Assembly: GCA_945898095.1 (NCBI GenBank)
Contig: CAMDHE010000035.1
Location: 1-38,662, forward strand
Source of the DNA: Roseateles toxinivorans
Lineage (GTDB): Bacteria; Pseudomonadota; Gammaproteobacteria; Burkholderiales; Burkholderiaceae_C
Length of the DNA: 38,662 bases
Direction of reading: 5' to 3'
Positions 16,522 through 24,657 of the stretch are shown here, in pieces; the first letter of the stretch is position 1; every line of letters begins with the position of its first letter. A program made the translations under genes and the position numbers. The notes beneath the pieces were generated by a model that had not been told where the DNA came from, searched no databases, and saw nothing but the letters and a program-made list of their open reading frames with translations.

Positions 16522-17102
16522 CGGTGACCCCGCTCGGCCTGCGAATGTTCGTCCCTGTTGCCGGTCGGCGCGTACTGCTTCAACTGCAATTCACTGGGTG
16601 CGGAGTTTTCACCGCCGGTGATGTCCGGCCGCAGGACCGGCCAGACCGCATAGATGCTGTGGCGTAGCGAAGCCAGGGCAAATGCAGCCAGCAAGAAACC
16701 CTGGAAGGGCCAGACCTGCCATTGCAGCACCGGGTCGGTTTCCTGCAGGTCGATGCTCTGCTGCAACATGCGGTAGCAGAGCAGGCTGGCGCCGCTGCAG
16801 AAGAGCGCGAAACCTGCGTCGGTCAGGCGGTCAAGGCCGGCATCGAACTGCCTGGGTGCGAATCGGTCCATGAACTTCGGCCGCAGATGCTGGCCGCTTG
16901 CCGAAGCGATGCCGATGCCGATGAAAGAGATGAAAACATTGGCATAGACCGCGATCGGCGTGGCCCAGATCTTGCCGCTGCCCAGCAATTCGCGGCCCAG
17001 AATATCCGCGCCGAGCACCAGCACCATCACCAGGAAGGCCAGCGTCGTCGTCAACTGTTCAAGTATCAGCAGACGGGCGAGTATTGTTCGCGCCAGCTTC
17101 AT
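16518..17102 (-). CDS. dctQ: TRAP transporter small permease (DctQ family)
   Basis: A 194-residue protein starting MKLARTILARL with four predicted membrane helices and the DctQ-like stretch VMVLVLGADILGRELLGSGKIW. It joins the large permease to form the TRAP membrane complex. The ATG at 17102, 23 bp after the binding-protein gene, is preferred over 17183, which would lie inside that gene. A hydrophilic tail of about 35 residues follows the last helix. Confidence 0.88.
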   Translation of the reverse strand: MKLARTILARLLILEQLTTTLAFLVMVLVLGADILGRELLGSGKIWATPIAVYANVFISFIGIGIASASGQHLRPKFMDRFAPRQFDAGLDRLTDAGFALFCSGASLLCYRMLQQSIDLQETDPVLQWQVWPFQGFLLAAFALASLRHSIYAVWPVLRPDITGGENSAPSELQLKQYAPTGNRDEHSQAERGHR

Positions 17103-17124
17103 GTGGCCTGCAAGGTGCCGGCCT

Positions 17125-18141
17125 TCATTTGGCGGTTTCAATATTCTTGGCGATGTCGTCGCGGATGATCCTGGCCTGCGCACCCAGTCCGTTCAAGATT
17201 TCGTCAGCGGCTTTCTTGCCGGCGAGTTGCCACAGCGCCATTTCTTGCGGATCCGGACGCAGCAGGTTGACGCCACGTGACTTTGCATCGATGAGGAACT
17301 GCTCGTTCACCGCCCTTGTGGCGAGGGCCTGTTCGCGGGCGTTCCAGCCGTTCTGCACGGCTGTCTGCTGGGCGGGACTGAGTTTGTCGAACCAGTTCTT
17401 GTTGCACATGATGGTGCCGGAATCGAAGGCATGGCCGGTCAGCGTGTAGTGCGGGGCAGACTTGGCGATGAAACCGCTGTAATTGACGATACCTGACTCG
17501 CCGCCCTTGATCAGGCCGGTCTGCAAACCCGGCACCGCCTCGGAGATCGGCAGCACCACCGGCTCAGCCCCGACCGACTTGATCCAGGTCTGTGACGCAC
17601 GCGACTGTGTTGCGCGCATTTTCAGGCCCTTGAGATCGGCGGGTGTTCTGAACGGTTGAACGCTGTAGCTATGGGTGAAACCGACCTCGACGAACTGCAG
17701 CATCGCCAGACCCTTGGCGGCAAACAGCCCGCGGTAGGTGTCGGTCAAGCGCTTGCCATAAGCCTGGTCGACCTCCTTGAACGATGCAAACAGATAGGGC
17801 AGTTGCAGTACCGCCACCTCGGGCAGGATCGTTGCCGAACCTTGCAGCGAAGCGCCAACGCATTCGATCCGGCCGCGCCGAAGGTTGGAGAGCAGGTTGG
17901 CTTCGTTGGGGTCGCTGGTGTTGAGCTCGACCCTGATGCTGCCCTTGCTGTCGCGCTCGATATTGCTCTTGAACTGCTGCCAGAACTGGACAAAAACGCT
18001 GCCTGGCGGGGCAAACGAGCCGGTGCGCAGGACCACAGCATCATCGGCCCTGGCTGGGGCGATGCTGAGAACTGCCAGCAAGGCGGGCAAGATGGACTTG
18101 AGCATCATCGGGAATCCCAGGGTTGCAACTGAACGATTCAT
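17125..18141 (-). CDS. dctP: TRAP transporter substrate-binding protein (DctP family)
   Basis: A 338-residue periplasmic binding protein with a signal peptide ending APARA-DD near residue 32. The DctP pattern is clear: LRTGSFAPPGSVFVQFWQQF, then LKGLKMRATQSRA, whose arginine (KMR) in this family forms a salt bridge with a substrate carboxylate. The ligand is therefore probably an organic acid. The ATG at 18141 overlaps the stop of the FAD oxidase gene (ATGA), which ties transport to that enzyme. Confidence 0.93.
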   Translation of the reverse strand: MNRSVATLGFPMMLKSILPALLAVLSIAPARADDAVVLRTGSFAPPGSVFVQFWQQFKSNIERDSKGSIRVELNTSDPNEANLLSNLRRGRIECVGASLQGSATILPEVAVLQLPYLFASFKEVDQAYGKRLTDTYRGLFAAKGLAMLQFVEVGFTHSYSVQPFRTPADLKGLKMRATQSRASQTWIKSVGAEPVVLPISEAVPGLQTGLIKGGESGIVNYSGFIAKSAPHYTLTGHAFDSGTIMCNKNWFDKLSPAQQTAVQNGWNAREQALATRAVNEQFLIDAKSRGVNLLRPDPQEMALWQLAGKKAADEILNGLGAQARIIRDDIAKNIETAK

Positions 18142-19736
18142 GGCGGCGTCGCAGCCAGGCCCAGGCTGCCCGGATTCATCCGGCCATCCGGGTCAAGATG
18201 CTGTTTCAACGCTTCCAGCAAGCTCCTTGTTGCCGGCTGCAGGCGCTGCAGATAGGGATAGGCCCGGCCGATCTGGAAATGCACAGCGCCATGACGGTCC
18301 AGGCAGTCGACCACCTCCTTCCAGAGCTGTTCCACCAGCGCATGGGCCAGGGGTGCGGCAGGCCGCCCCTGCCAAGGCTTGGTCAAGGCCTGTCCGAGCA
18401 CATCGATATGCAGCGGCTTGATCGCGTCTGGCCAGTAAAAGCAGGGCTCGAACAGGAAGGCCCGGTCGAGGTTTGCAGTCAGCGGGGAGTAGATGATCTG
18501 GTGCTCATGCATTTGCTGGGCATGGCTGGCGATCAAGGCCTCGACCTCGTGCACCGCCTGCTGTGCCTTTGAAAGCGGCAGGATGCCATGCACCGGCACC
18601 CAGCGGTCGCCGTTGTAGCCCAGCACCGAGCGCAGCGGCTGGAAAGGCTGTGCCCGCAGCACCTGGGGCACTGAGGCGGGCTGGGCTGTGCCGTGATGGG
18701 CTGCCGCGATCTGCGCCACCCGCGCCAGGCGGTCATCGACATGGGCTTTGCTGTCGCCATCCAGGCTCAAGTGGATCGAGTAGGGGTGGACGGCCAGATA
18801 GTCGGTGCCGGCCAGCGCCACGCCGGCGGCCGCCTTCAGGCCGGCCAGCAGGGAAGGCCCTGAGCGCGCAATCTCGCCCAGAGTCTTGACGCCGGCTGCG
18901 AGCTTGTTGCCGGTCTGTGCAGAGTGGGTGGCCTTGAAGGCATCGATGCCAAAGCATTCCGAGCCCAGGCCCTTGCGCATCAAGTCGATCTGGGCCCCGA
19001 CCATGTCAGCGATAGTCTGGAAACCGTAGGACGCATAACCTTGCGCGGCTGGTGCCGGCACCAAGCGCAAGGTGGCCGATGCTTTCACGCCCATGGCGCC
19101 GGTGTCACCCAGGAACAAGCCGGTCAGGTCCGGCCCGCCGCTGCGGCTGAAAGGGCTGGCCGAAGTGAAACCGGCGCTGCCGGTGTGCAGGATCTGACCA
19201 TCGGCCAGCACCACCTGCAGCGCCAGCACCGACTCGGCCGCAGTGCCATGCTGGCCGGCCCCGAAAAACATGCTGTTCTGCGACAAAGCGCCGCCGACAG
19301 TAGCGCGCAAGCCCGACAAAGGCCCGCCGAAGGGCGTGGCAAGCCCGGTGCCGGCAAGCGCTTCGCGCAATTGAGCCCAGGTGCAGCCGGCTTCGACCGT
19401 GATGTAAAGGTCGGCGCTATTGACTTCGATGACCCGGTTCAACTTGGAGAGGTCGATGCAGGCGTAGCGCTGAGCGGGCAGATAGCCGCCGCTATAAGAC
19501 ATCCCGCCGCCCCGGGGCGCCACGGCCAGCCCCGCCGCCGTGATCCGCGCGACGGCCCCGGCAAGCGAAGCCAGATCGGTCGGCGCGAAGACAAATTCGG
19601 GCCATGCAGCGGCCTCGAAAAAGATGTCGTGGGCTGCCAGCTGGCGCGAGGCAGGATCGACCGCCAACGCCTCGGCGCCGCATAGCGAGGCCAGCGAGGC
19701 CAATAGTCCATCACCCATTTCAAGCGACCTCATCAT
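18138..19736 (-). CDS. FAD-linked oxidase/dehydrogenase (FAD_binding_4; GlcD/vanillyl-alcohol-oxidase type)
   Basis: A 532-residue flavoprotein. The PCMH-type FAD domain occupies about residues 45-220, with VAPRGGGMSYSGGYLP and the Gly-rich SGLRATVGGALSQNSMFFGAGQHG; PDLTGLFLGDTGAMGVKASATLRL closes it. The C-terminal cap ends HLDPDGRMNPGSLG, as in glycolate/lactate dehydrogenases and 4-cresol or vanillyl-alcohol oxidases. No signal peptide is seen, so it is probably cytoplasmic. The ATG at 19736 is chosen because AGGGG lies 9 nt upstream; an ATG at 19745 abuts that site. It heads the TRAP operon and probably oxidises the imported acid or its product. Confidence 0.85.
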   Translation of the reverse strand: MMRSLEMGDGLLASLASLCGAEALAVDPASRQLAAHDIFFEAAAWPEFVFAPTDLASLAGAVARITAAGLAVAPRGGGMSYSGGYLPAQRYACIDLSKLNRVIEVNSADLYITVEAGCTWAQLREALAGTGLATPFGGPLSGLRATVGGALSQNSMFFGAGQHGTAAESVLALQVVLADGQILHTGSAGFTSASPFSRSGGPDLTGLFLGDTGAMGVKASATLRLVPAPAAQGYASYGFQTIADMVGAQIDLMRKGLGSECFGIDAFKATHSAQTGNKLAAGVKTLGEIARSGPSLLAGLKAAAGVALAGTDYLAVHPYSIHLSLDGDSKAHVDDRLARVAQIAAAHHGTAQPASVPQVLRAQPFQPLRSVLGYNGDRWVPVHGILPLSKAQQAVHEVEALIASHAQQMHEHQIIYSPLTANLDRAFLFEPCFYWPDAIKPLHIDVLGQALTKPWQGRPAAPLAHALVEQLWKEVVDCLDRHGAVHFQIGRAYPYLQRLQPATRSLLEALKQHLDPDGRMNPGSLGLAATPP

Positions 19737-19779
19737 GCTGACCATCCCCTATGCCTGCCGCCACCCGGCGACAAAAAAG

Positions 19780-19791
19780 TTGTCCGTATCA
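19780..19791. promoter_or_regulatory. GntR operator candidate, site F (degenerate)
   Basis: TTGTCCGTATCA retains a perfect left half but has a disturbed right half. It lies 43 bp upstream of the FAD-oxidase start, in the gap behind the CpeT-like gene, the expected place for control of the TRAP operon. It is the weakest of the eight sites. Confidence 0.5.
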
Positions 19792-19832
19792 ATTGAATCT
19801 TATCGGCCATTGATGTCAGTTAGCCAGCCGCC

Positions 19833-20876
19833 TCAATCGGTCTTGCTGGCGAAGCCAAAAGCAAGATCAGAGGTTTTCGGCTTGAAGCCGAACTGGATCC
19901 AGCCGAGGTTCATGCCGATGGTGTTTGATTCCGGATCGCTCCAGGTGTAGGCGATCGTCTTGCCATTGCTCTGGTCGAGCAGAGTCAGCTTCAGGATCGC
20001 TGCCCTTGTGTTCTGGTAGGTCAGCTGAGCCAATTGGATCTGCAGCTTGCTCGGGCTGCCGTCTTCAAAATTCAGGGTGACGATCTGGCCTTCGTTGTGC
20101 AGTTGCAAGTCGCGCCGGCCTTGCAGGCGCCGGCCGTCGCTGTCCTTGCCGAACATCCAGCCGAGGTAGTAACGCACCTTGCGGGTCCTGATCGTCGTCC
20201 CGCTCTGGCTGCCTTGCTGATTGCGAGCTTGTTCGCTGATCCAGAGTTCCTTCTCGCTCAGCTTCACCAGATCAGTGGCGAGGCTGCCGGCTTCGGCCGC
20301 TGCCTTGCTGCAGGCGCCTGGAAGCATGCTGCCGATATATTCCTTGGTACTGGCCTGGTAGCGCCAGTACTGCTCGCAGCCCGGTACGGCGCGCAGCGAG
20401 GCGGGATCGAGTTGCGCGAACAAGGCCGGTTTCAGGTGGGCGTCGACGAAGGATTTTTCATCGGGCAGGGAGAAGGTTTCGAGCTTGATCGCCTGGCTGC
20501 TAGCGTCAGGCGTGACTCGGTAGAGGCGCTGTCGGTAGACTTTTGACAGGTCGGCACCAAGGCTTTGCTGCATGTAGAACAGCTGGCCGCCGACCTTTGG
20601 TGCTGCCACCGGAACGAGGATATGGTGGCTGTTGGCGATCGGCGCCAGTTCCGGCAAAGGCGGTTGGGCCGCGGCTCTTGTCTCGTTGTCGGTCTTGCGC
20701 TGCCAGACCTGTTCGAAGTTGTCCCATTCGCCGCCAAACCATTCGAGGAAGCGGGTCAGCTCGGCTTTCCGGTCCGCAGCCAGACTGCTGGCTGAAGGCG
20801 CTTGTGCGATCGCGATCGTCGGGACCAGCAGGCCCAGGGTCAGGCATAGGGTGAACTTACGAGATAGCTGGAACAT
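19833..20876 (-). CDS. Exported CpeT/CpcT-family protein
   Basis: A 347-residue protein with a signal peptide (MFQLSRKFTLCLTLGLLVPTIAIAQA). The mature part matches the CpeT/CpcT family: RFLEWFGGEWDNFEQVW, then QLFYMQQSL, VYRQRLYRV, LFAQLDPASLRAVPGCEQYW and a final YLGWMFGKDS. In cyanobacteria this fold attaches bilins to phycobiliproteins; relatives elsewhere have no known role. It is longer than the roughly 200-residue cyanobacterial proteins, with an added C-terminal domain of about 110 residues. The start at 20876 places the signal peptide at the N-terminus and has GAGGA upstream. A -24/-12 promoter lies about 125 nt upstream of the coding region. It could be a periplasmic binding protein for a tetrapyrrole-like ligand, which is inference. 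Confidence 0.75.
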   Translation of the reverse strand: MFQLSRKFTLCLTLGLLVPTIAIAQAPSASSLAADRKAELTRFLEWFGGEWDNFEQVWQRKTDNETRAAAQPPLPELAPIANSHHILVPVAAPKVGGQLFYMQQSLGADLSKVYRQRLYRVTPDASSQAIKLETFSLPDEKSFVDAHLKPALFAQLDPASLRAVPGCEQYWRYQASTKEYIGSMLPGACSKAAAEAGSLATDLVKLSEKELWISEQARNQQGSQSGTTIRTRKVRYYLGWMFGKDSDGRRLQGRRDLQLHNEGQIVTLNFEDGSPSKLQIQLAQLTYQNTRAAILKLTLLDQSNGKTIAYTWSDPESNTIGMNLGWIQFGFKPKTSDLAFGFASKTD

Positions 20877-21012
20877 CTGGCAGATCCTCAACTGATCAAA
20901 AAAAAATTGGCCGGCAGAGATGGCGCCGGATCTGGAAAACTTGCCAGAGCAATTGCGAGGCTGTTCCGGCCCGGCGTCGGGCTGGAGGTCGGATGCCTTC
21001 CGGTTCAATAAA

Positions 21013-21027
21013 GCAAGATGCTTGCCA
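21013..21027 (-). promoter_or_regulatory. sigma-54 (-24/-12) promoter for the CpeT-like gene
   Basis: On the minus strand TGGCAAGCATCTTGC matches the consensus TGGCACG-N4-TTGC at all but one base, with exact GG-to-GC spacing. Transcription would start near 21001 and leave a leader of about 125 nt before the start at 20876. The divergent neighbour encodes a sigma-54 activator. Confidence 0.75.
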
Positions 21028-21099
21028 TCCGCTATGAAACAACTTCCCTGCTGCTGCAGTCCCTCGCTGAGACGAAAAATGGCCTGCGAAGCGTAGATT

Positions 21100-21140
21100 T
21101 GAAACATATCCGCCGAACTGCTGCAACGTTCAATGTTTCA
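21100..21140. promoter_or_regulatory. Upstream activator site: TGAAACAT / ATGTTTCA inverted repeat
   Basis: TGAAACAT (21100-21107) and its exact reverse complement ATGTTTCA (21133-21140) are separated by 25 bp and centred about 120 bp upstream of the predicted sigma-54 start site, the usual enhancer distance. A third TGAAACA copy is at 21035-21041. The site probably binds the divergent PrpR-type activator. Confidence 0.6.
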
Positions 21141-21192
21141 GCTAGCATGCCATCAGCAACAAGCTTGACCCCGCATCTGAACCTGGAACCCC

Positions 21193-23136
21193 ATGGCTTT
21201 CATTCATCAACGCAAACCCCGCATCTGTGTGCTGACCTACAAGGCCTTGACGCGATTGCTGCGCCATGCCGAGAGTCGGGTGCGCGATCGCGCCGAGATC
21301 ATCGTCGACGAATACACGCTGGAGGATGCAGTGCTGCGCGGGCGCCAGATGCAGCAACGCGGTGATATCGATGTGCTCGTCAGCGCCGGCTCGATCGCCG
21401 TGATGCTGAGATCGCAACTGGATTTGCCGGTCGTCAGCATCGAGGTCACCGGCTTTGACCTGCTGCTGGCATTGCAGCGGGCGCGTCAGCTGTCATCCCG
21501 GGTCGGGATGGTGATCTTCCGCGAGACCATGCCCTTGCTCGACTCGGTCAAGGACCTGTTGAAAGTCGAGCTGTTCCAGTTCAGCTATGAAACCCTGGCC
21601 GAGGCGCGCGGGCATTTCCAGACCTTGATGGCACAGGGCATCGAGGTGGTGGTGGGTTCGAGCCTGATCGTCGATCTGGCCGAGCAGAATGGCTTGCATG
21701 GCATCCTCATCTACAGCAATGACTCGGTCGAGCGCGCGCTGGAAGAAGCTGTGCAACTGGGCGAAAACGCGATTCGCCAGGATTCGAAATACGAAAACCT
21801 GAATGCCGCTTTTGCCCATTTGCATGAAGCGATCCTGGCTGTCGATATGCAACACCGCATCACGGCGATCAACCCGCTGATGCGGCGGATTCTCGGCCTC
21901 GATGCAAGCAGCCCGATCGGCTTGCGCTTGCCGGATCTGGCCAGCGAGTTGTCGCTGGCCTCTGTTTTGGCCGGGCAGGACGATGACCTGGACATGGTGA
22001 TCCAGCTTGGGCGCAGCAGCTTGCTGATGAACCGCACCGCGATCCATGAGCGCGGCAGCATCACCGGCGCTTTGCTGACCTTGCGCGACACCAGCGCGAT
22101 CCATCGCGCCGACACGACGATCCGATCGCAGCGCCGGCCCAAGAGCGTGGCAGCGCGCTACAGCTTCGATCTGATCACCGGCAACAGCCCCGCGCTGGCC
22201 TATGCCCGGGGCGTGGCCGGGCGCTGCGCCAGGACCGCCTCGACCGTGTTGATCACCGGCGAAACCGGCACCGGCAAGGAGTTGTTCGCACAGGCGATTC
22301 ACAACGCCAGCGAACGCCAGCGCGGGCCATTCGTGGCGCTGAACTGCGCTTCATTTCCTGAGTCACTGCTCGAGAGCGAGTTGTTCGGCCATGAAGAAGG
22401 CGCCTTCACCGGCTCGCGCAAAGGCGGCAAACCCGGCTTGTTTGAAGCAGCCCATACCGGTACGGTTTTTCTGGACGAGATCGGCGATATGCCGATCTCC
22501 TTGCAGACCCGCTTGCTGCGGGTATTGCAGGAGCGTGAGGTTGTTCGTCTAGGCAGCAATGCACCGATCGCGATCGACGTGCGAGTGATTGCCGCGACCC
22601 ACCGCTCGCTTGAAAACCGCATTGCCGAAGGCCTGTTTCGCGCTGACCTGTTCTACCGGCTGAACATCCTGCTGGTCTCGCTGCCGCCGCTGCGCGAACG
22701 ACCCGAGGATCTGCATGCCTTGGCAAGCCAGTTGCTCGAAGCCAAGCTGCTCGAGCTGGGCAGTACCTTGTCGGCCGAGCCCTTGCTCTTGCCGCTGCTG
22801 CCGCTGCTGCGTCAGTACCGTTGGCCCGGCAATATCCGCGAGTTGGAAAACCTGATGGAACGCTTCGCTGTGTTCCTGTTCGGCCTGCCCGAGTCGGGCG
22901 AGGTCGAGTATTCGCTGTTCCTGCGCGAGGCGCCCGAGCTTGCACAGGGCTTGATCCCTGAGTTGACTGCGGCTGTTGAGGAGGAAGCTCCGGTCTTGCT
23001 CGATGACGCGCGCATTCTGGCGGCGCTGCAGGCCGCCAAGGGTAGCCGGCAGGGCGCAGCCCAGGCGCTTTCGATCAGCCGCACAACGCTGTGGCGCCGA
23101 CTCAAGGAGATCGAGGCCCTGGACCGCTCGCTTTGA
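21193..23136 (+). CDS. PrpR-type sigma-54-dependent transcriptional activator
   Basis: A 647-residue enhancer-binding protein. The N-terminal PrpR_N sensor spans about residues 10-190 (DVLVSAGSIAVMLR, LPVVSIEVTGFDLL), a PAS-like domain about 200-305, and the AAA+ domain about 322-550 with Walker A GETGTGKE at 356-363, the sigma-54-contacting GAFTG at 403-407 and Walker B VFLDEIGD at 425-432. A Fis-type helix-turn-helix ends the protein (GAAQALSISRTTLWRRLKEI). PrpR itself senses 2-methylcitrate; the ligand here may be a related acid. It diverges from the CpeT-like gene, which has a sigma-54 promoter. Confidence 0.92.
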   Translation: MAFIHQRKPRICVLTYKALTRLLRHAESRVRDRAEIIVDEYTLEDAVLRGRQMQQRGDIDVLVSAGSIAVMLRSQLDLPVVSIEVTGFDLLLALQRARQLSSRVGMVIFRETMPLLDSVKDLLKVELFQFSYETLAEARGHFQTLMAQGIEVVVGSSLIVDLAEQNGLHGILIYSNDSVERALEEAVQLGENAIRQDSKYENLNAAFAHLHEAILAVDMQHRITAINPLMRRILGLDASSPIGLRLPDLASELSLASVLAGQDDDLDMVIQLGRSSLLMNRTAIHERGSITGALLTLRDTSAIHRADTTIRSQRRPKSVAARYSFDLITGNSPALAYARGVAGRCARTASTVLITGETGTGKELFAQAIHNASERQRGPFVALNCASFPESLLESELFGHEEGAFTGSRKGGKPGLFEAAHTGTVFLDEIGDMPISLQTRLLRVLQEREVVRLGSNAPIAIDVRVIAATHRSLENRIAEGLFRADLFYRLNILLVSLPPLRERPEDLHALASQLLEAKLLELGSTLSAEPLLLPLLPLLRQYRWPGNIRELENLMERFAVFLFGLPESGEVEYSLFLREAPELAQGLIPELTAAVEEEAPVLLDDARILAALQAAKGSRQGAAQALSISRTTLWRRLKEIEALDRSL

Positions 23137-23164
23137 CTGGGGCTGTCAACTGCCCAATCCAGGA

Positions 23165-24016
23165 TCAATAAGCCTGCGGCGGCACCCAGGGTAGGGCGCT
23201 CAGGTGCGCATATTCGGGTGGCAATACCGGCTGATAAGGCTGATGGAAGTCGAACGGCGCTTCGTCGACGGTCCAGATGTTGACATGGCGGCCGCCGACG
23301 AAACGGATCAGCGCCACGCAGCCCCAGCGGGTACCAAAAGGTCCATGCGGAATGCCCGGCGGACGCCAGAAATAAGCACCCGCATGCATCTCGCCATAGG
23401 GGCCGACCAGCGAGCCGGCGATCACAAAGCATTCCTCGACCACCGGATGCGATTCGCGCGGTCCATGCGAGCCGGGCGGTTCGGAATGCGGCAGCATCAT
23501 CGACAAGAAGGTTCGCTCGCCGCTCACCGGGTCGGCACGCAAGTCCTTGCGCGAGATGCCCAGATGGGCCAGCTTGGCGTCGTTGACCTTCATGTCCCAG
23601 GGCATGTGCAACACATCGCGGTGCAGCAGCGCTTCGCTCGCCGCCGATGTGGCGCTGCCTTCGGCATGGAATTCCGGCTGCGCATCAAAGAAAGTCAGCA
23701 CCACCGCACCGCTTCGGGTCGACATCGAGTGGCGCAGCGCCTGCTTCGGGATATGCCCGTAATGGTCGGCCTTGTAGACCAGCCCGTTGACTTCGATCTC
23801 GCCCTCAAGCACATAGAACTCTTCGGTCGCATCGAGGTATTCGTCGGCCAGCCTTGCCCAGCCCGGCGCATAGCGGATCAAGCAGGTGCAAGCGCCGTCA
23901 TCCGGGTCGCGGCTGAGGAACTTGTATTCGGCGTCCGGCCTGGCTGCGCCGGGCGGGATGCGTCGCCAAGGCAGCATCTGCGACTGGACGAATTCGGTGT
24001 GTGGGCGCTTGAGCAT
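23165..24016 (-). CDS. Double-cupin protein
   Basis: A 283-residue protein with two cupin-like modules. The first contains DEYLDATEEFYVLEGEIEV and later HSMSTRSG; the second contains HPVVEECFVIAGSLVGPYG, GAYFWRPPGIPHGPFG. The histidines and glutamates of these motifs could hold a metal in each barrel. Cupins of this type may be dioxygenases, isomerases or simple binding proteins; nothing here decides between them. Its ATG overlaps the LeuD stop by one base (TGATG), so it is the last gene of the long leftward operon. Its 3' end faces the sigma-54 activator gene 28 bp away. Confidence 0.78.
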   Translation of the reverse strand: MLKRPHTEFVQSQMLPWRRIPPGAARPDAEYKFLSRDPDDGACTCLIRYAPGWARLADEYLDATEEFYVLEGEIEVNGLVYKADHYGHIPKQALRHSMSTRSGAVVLTFFDAQPEFHAEGSATSAASEALLHRDVLHMPWDMKVNDAKLAHLGISRKDLRADPVSGERTFLSMMLPHSEPPGSHGPRESHPVVEECFVIAGSLVGPYGEMHAGAYFWRPPGIPHGPFGTRWGCVALIRFVGGRHVNIWTVDEAPFDFHQPYQPVLPPEYAHLSALPWVPPQAY

Positions 24017-24657
24017 CAGCCGGCCTGGTGCAGATAAATCCAGGGCCGGGCTTTGCGGTCCTCGGCCTGGAAGGCATCGATCGCGGGGCTCAGCGCCAGG
24101 GTCAGCGCGATCGGGTCGAGCCCCTTGAGCAGCATCTCGCGCTGGCTGGCGGCCAGGCTGAAGGGGTAAGAGCGGCCCTGGGCATCGCTGAGACTATTGC
24201 GTTCAAGATCGACCCTCAGACGCCTTGTCTGCGGATCAGCGGCGCTGCTGCTGGCGAGTTCGGCAATCTGGCCCTCGCTCAGCACCAGCGGCAGCAAACC
24301 GTTCCTGACGCAGTTGCCCGCAAAAATTGCGCCGAAGCTGGGTGCCACGACGACGCGAATGCCGTATTCCTTGAGCGCCCAGACCGCATGCTCGCGCGAC
24401 GAGCCGCAGCCGAAGTTGATGCCTGCCAGCAAGATCGAGCTGCCCTGCTGCTCGGGCCGGTTCAGCACGAAGTCGGGGTTGGGTTGACGGGTCTGCACAT
24501 CCAGATAGCGCCAGCCGGCGAACAAGCCGCCGGCCAGGCCGGTCTTGGAAACAGTCTTCATCTCGCGCGAGGGGATGATCGCGTCGGTGTCGATATTGCT
24601 GCGCAGCAGGGCCGCCGCCACGCCTTCATGGGTGATGAACTTGTCCATCTCAGTCAT
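24016..24657 (-). CDS. LeuD-like aconitase-superfamily hydro-lyase, small subunit
   Basis: A 213-residue swivel-domain subunit. NIDTDAIIPSREMK at 21-34 and GINFGCGSSREHAVWALKEYG at 79-99 are the substrate-binding signatures of LeuD-type proteins. Partnered with the adjacent large subunit it should reversibly hydrate a cis-configured di- or tricarboxylate. No other leucine-biosynthesis gene is nearby and the neighbours are catabolic, so the substrate is more likely an alkyl-maleate or related acid than isopropylmalate; this is inference. It overlaps the LeuC gene by 8 bp. Confidence 0.88.
   Translation of the reverse strand: MTEMDKFITHEGVAAALLRSNIDTDAIIPSREMKTVSKTGLAGGLFAGWRYLDVQTRQPNPDFVLNRPEQQGSSILLAGINFGCGSSREHAVWALKEYGIRVVVAPSFGAIFAGNCVRNGLLPLVLSEGQIAELASSSAADPQTRRLRVDLERNSLSDAQGRSYPFSLAASQREMLLKGLDPIALTLALSPAIDAFQAEDRKARPWIYLHQAG

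Larger units (their letters stand above)
20877..21192. other. Divergent intergenic control region (316 bp)
   Basis: This is the only gap above 300 bp. It holds a run of nine A at 20898-20906 in the leader of the CpeT-like gene, a -24/-12 element at 21013-21027, and TGAAACA-type repeats at 21035-21041, 21100-21107 and (inverted) 21133-21140. I see no small ORF or RNA gene. Confidence 0.7.

Noticed and set aside
20898-20906. Run of nine A as a terminator or slippage site
   Set aside because: No stem precedes it on either strand and it lies in a leader, not in a coding region.
23137-23164. Possible terminator between the sigma-54 activator and the cupin gene
   Set aside because: Only a 4-bp GGGC/GCCC stem without a T-run.
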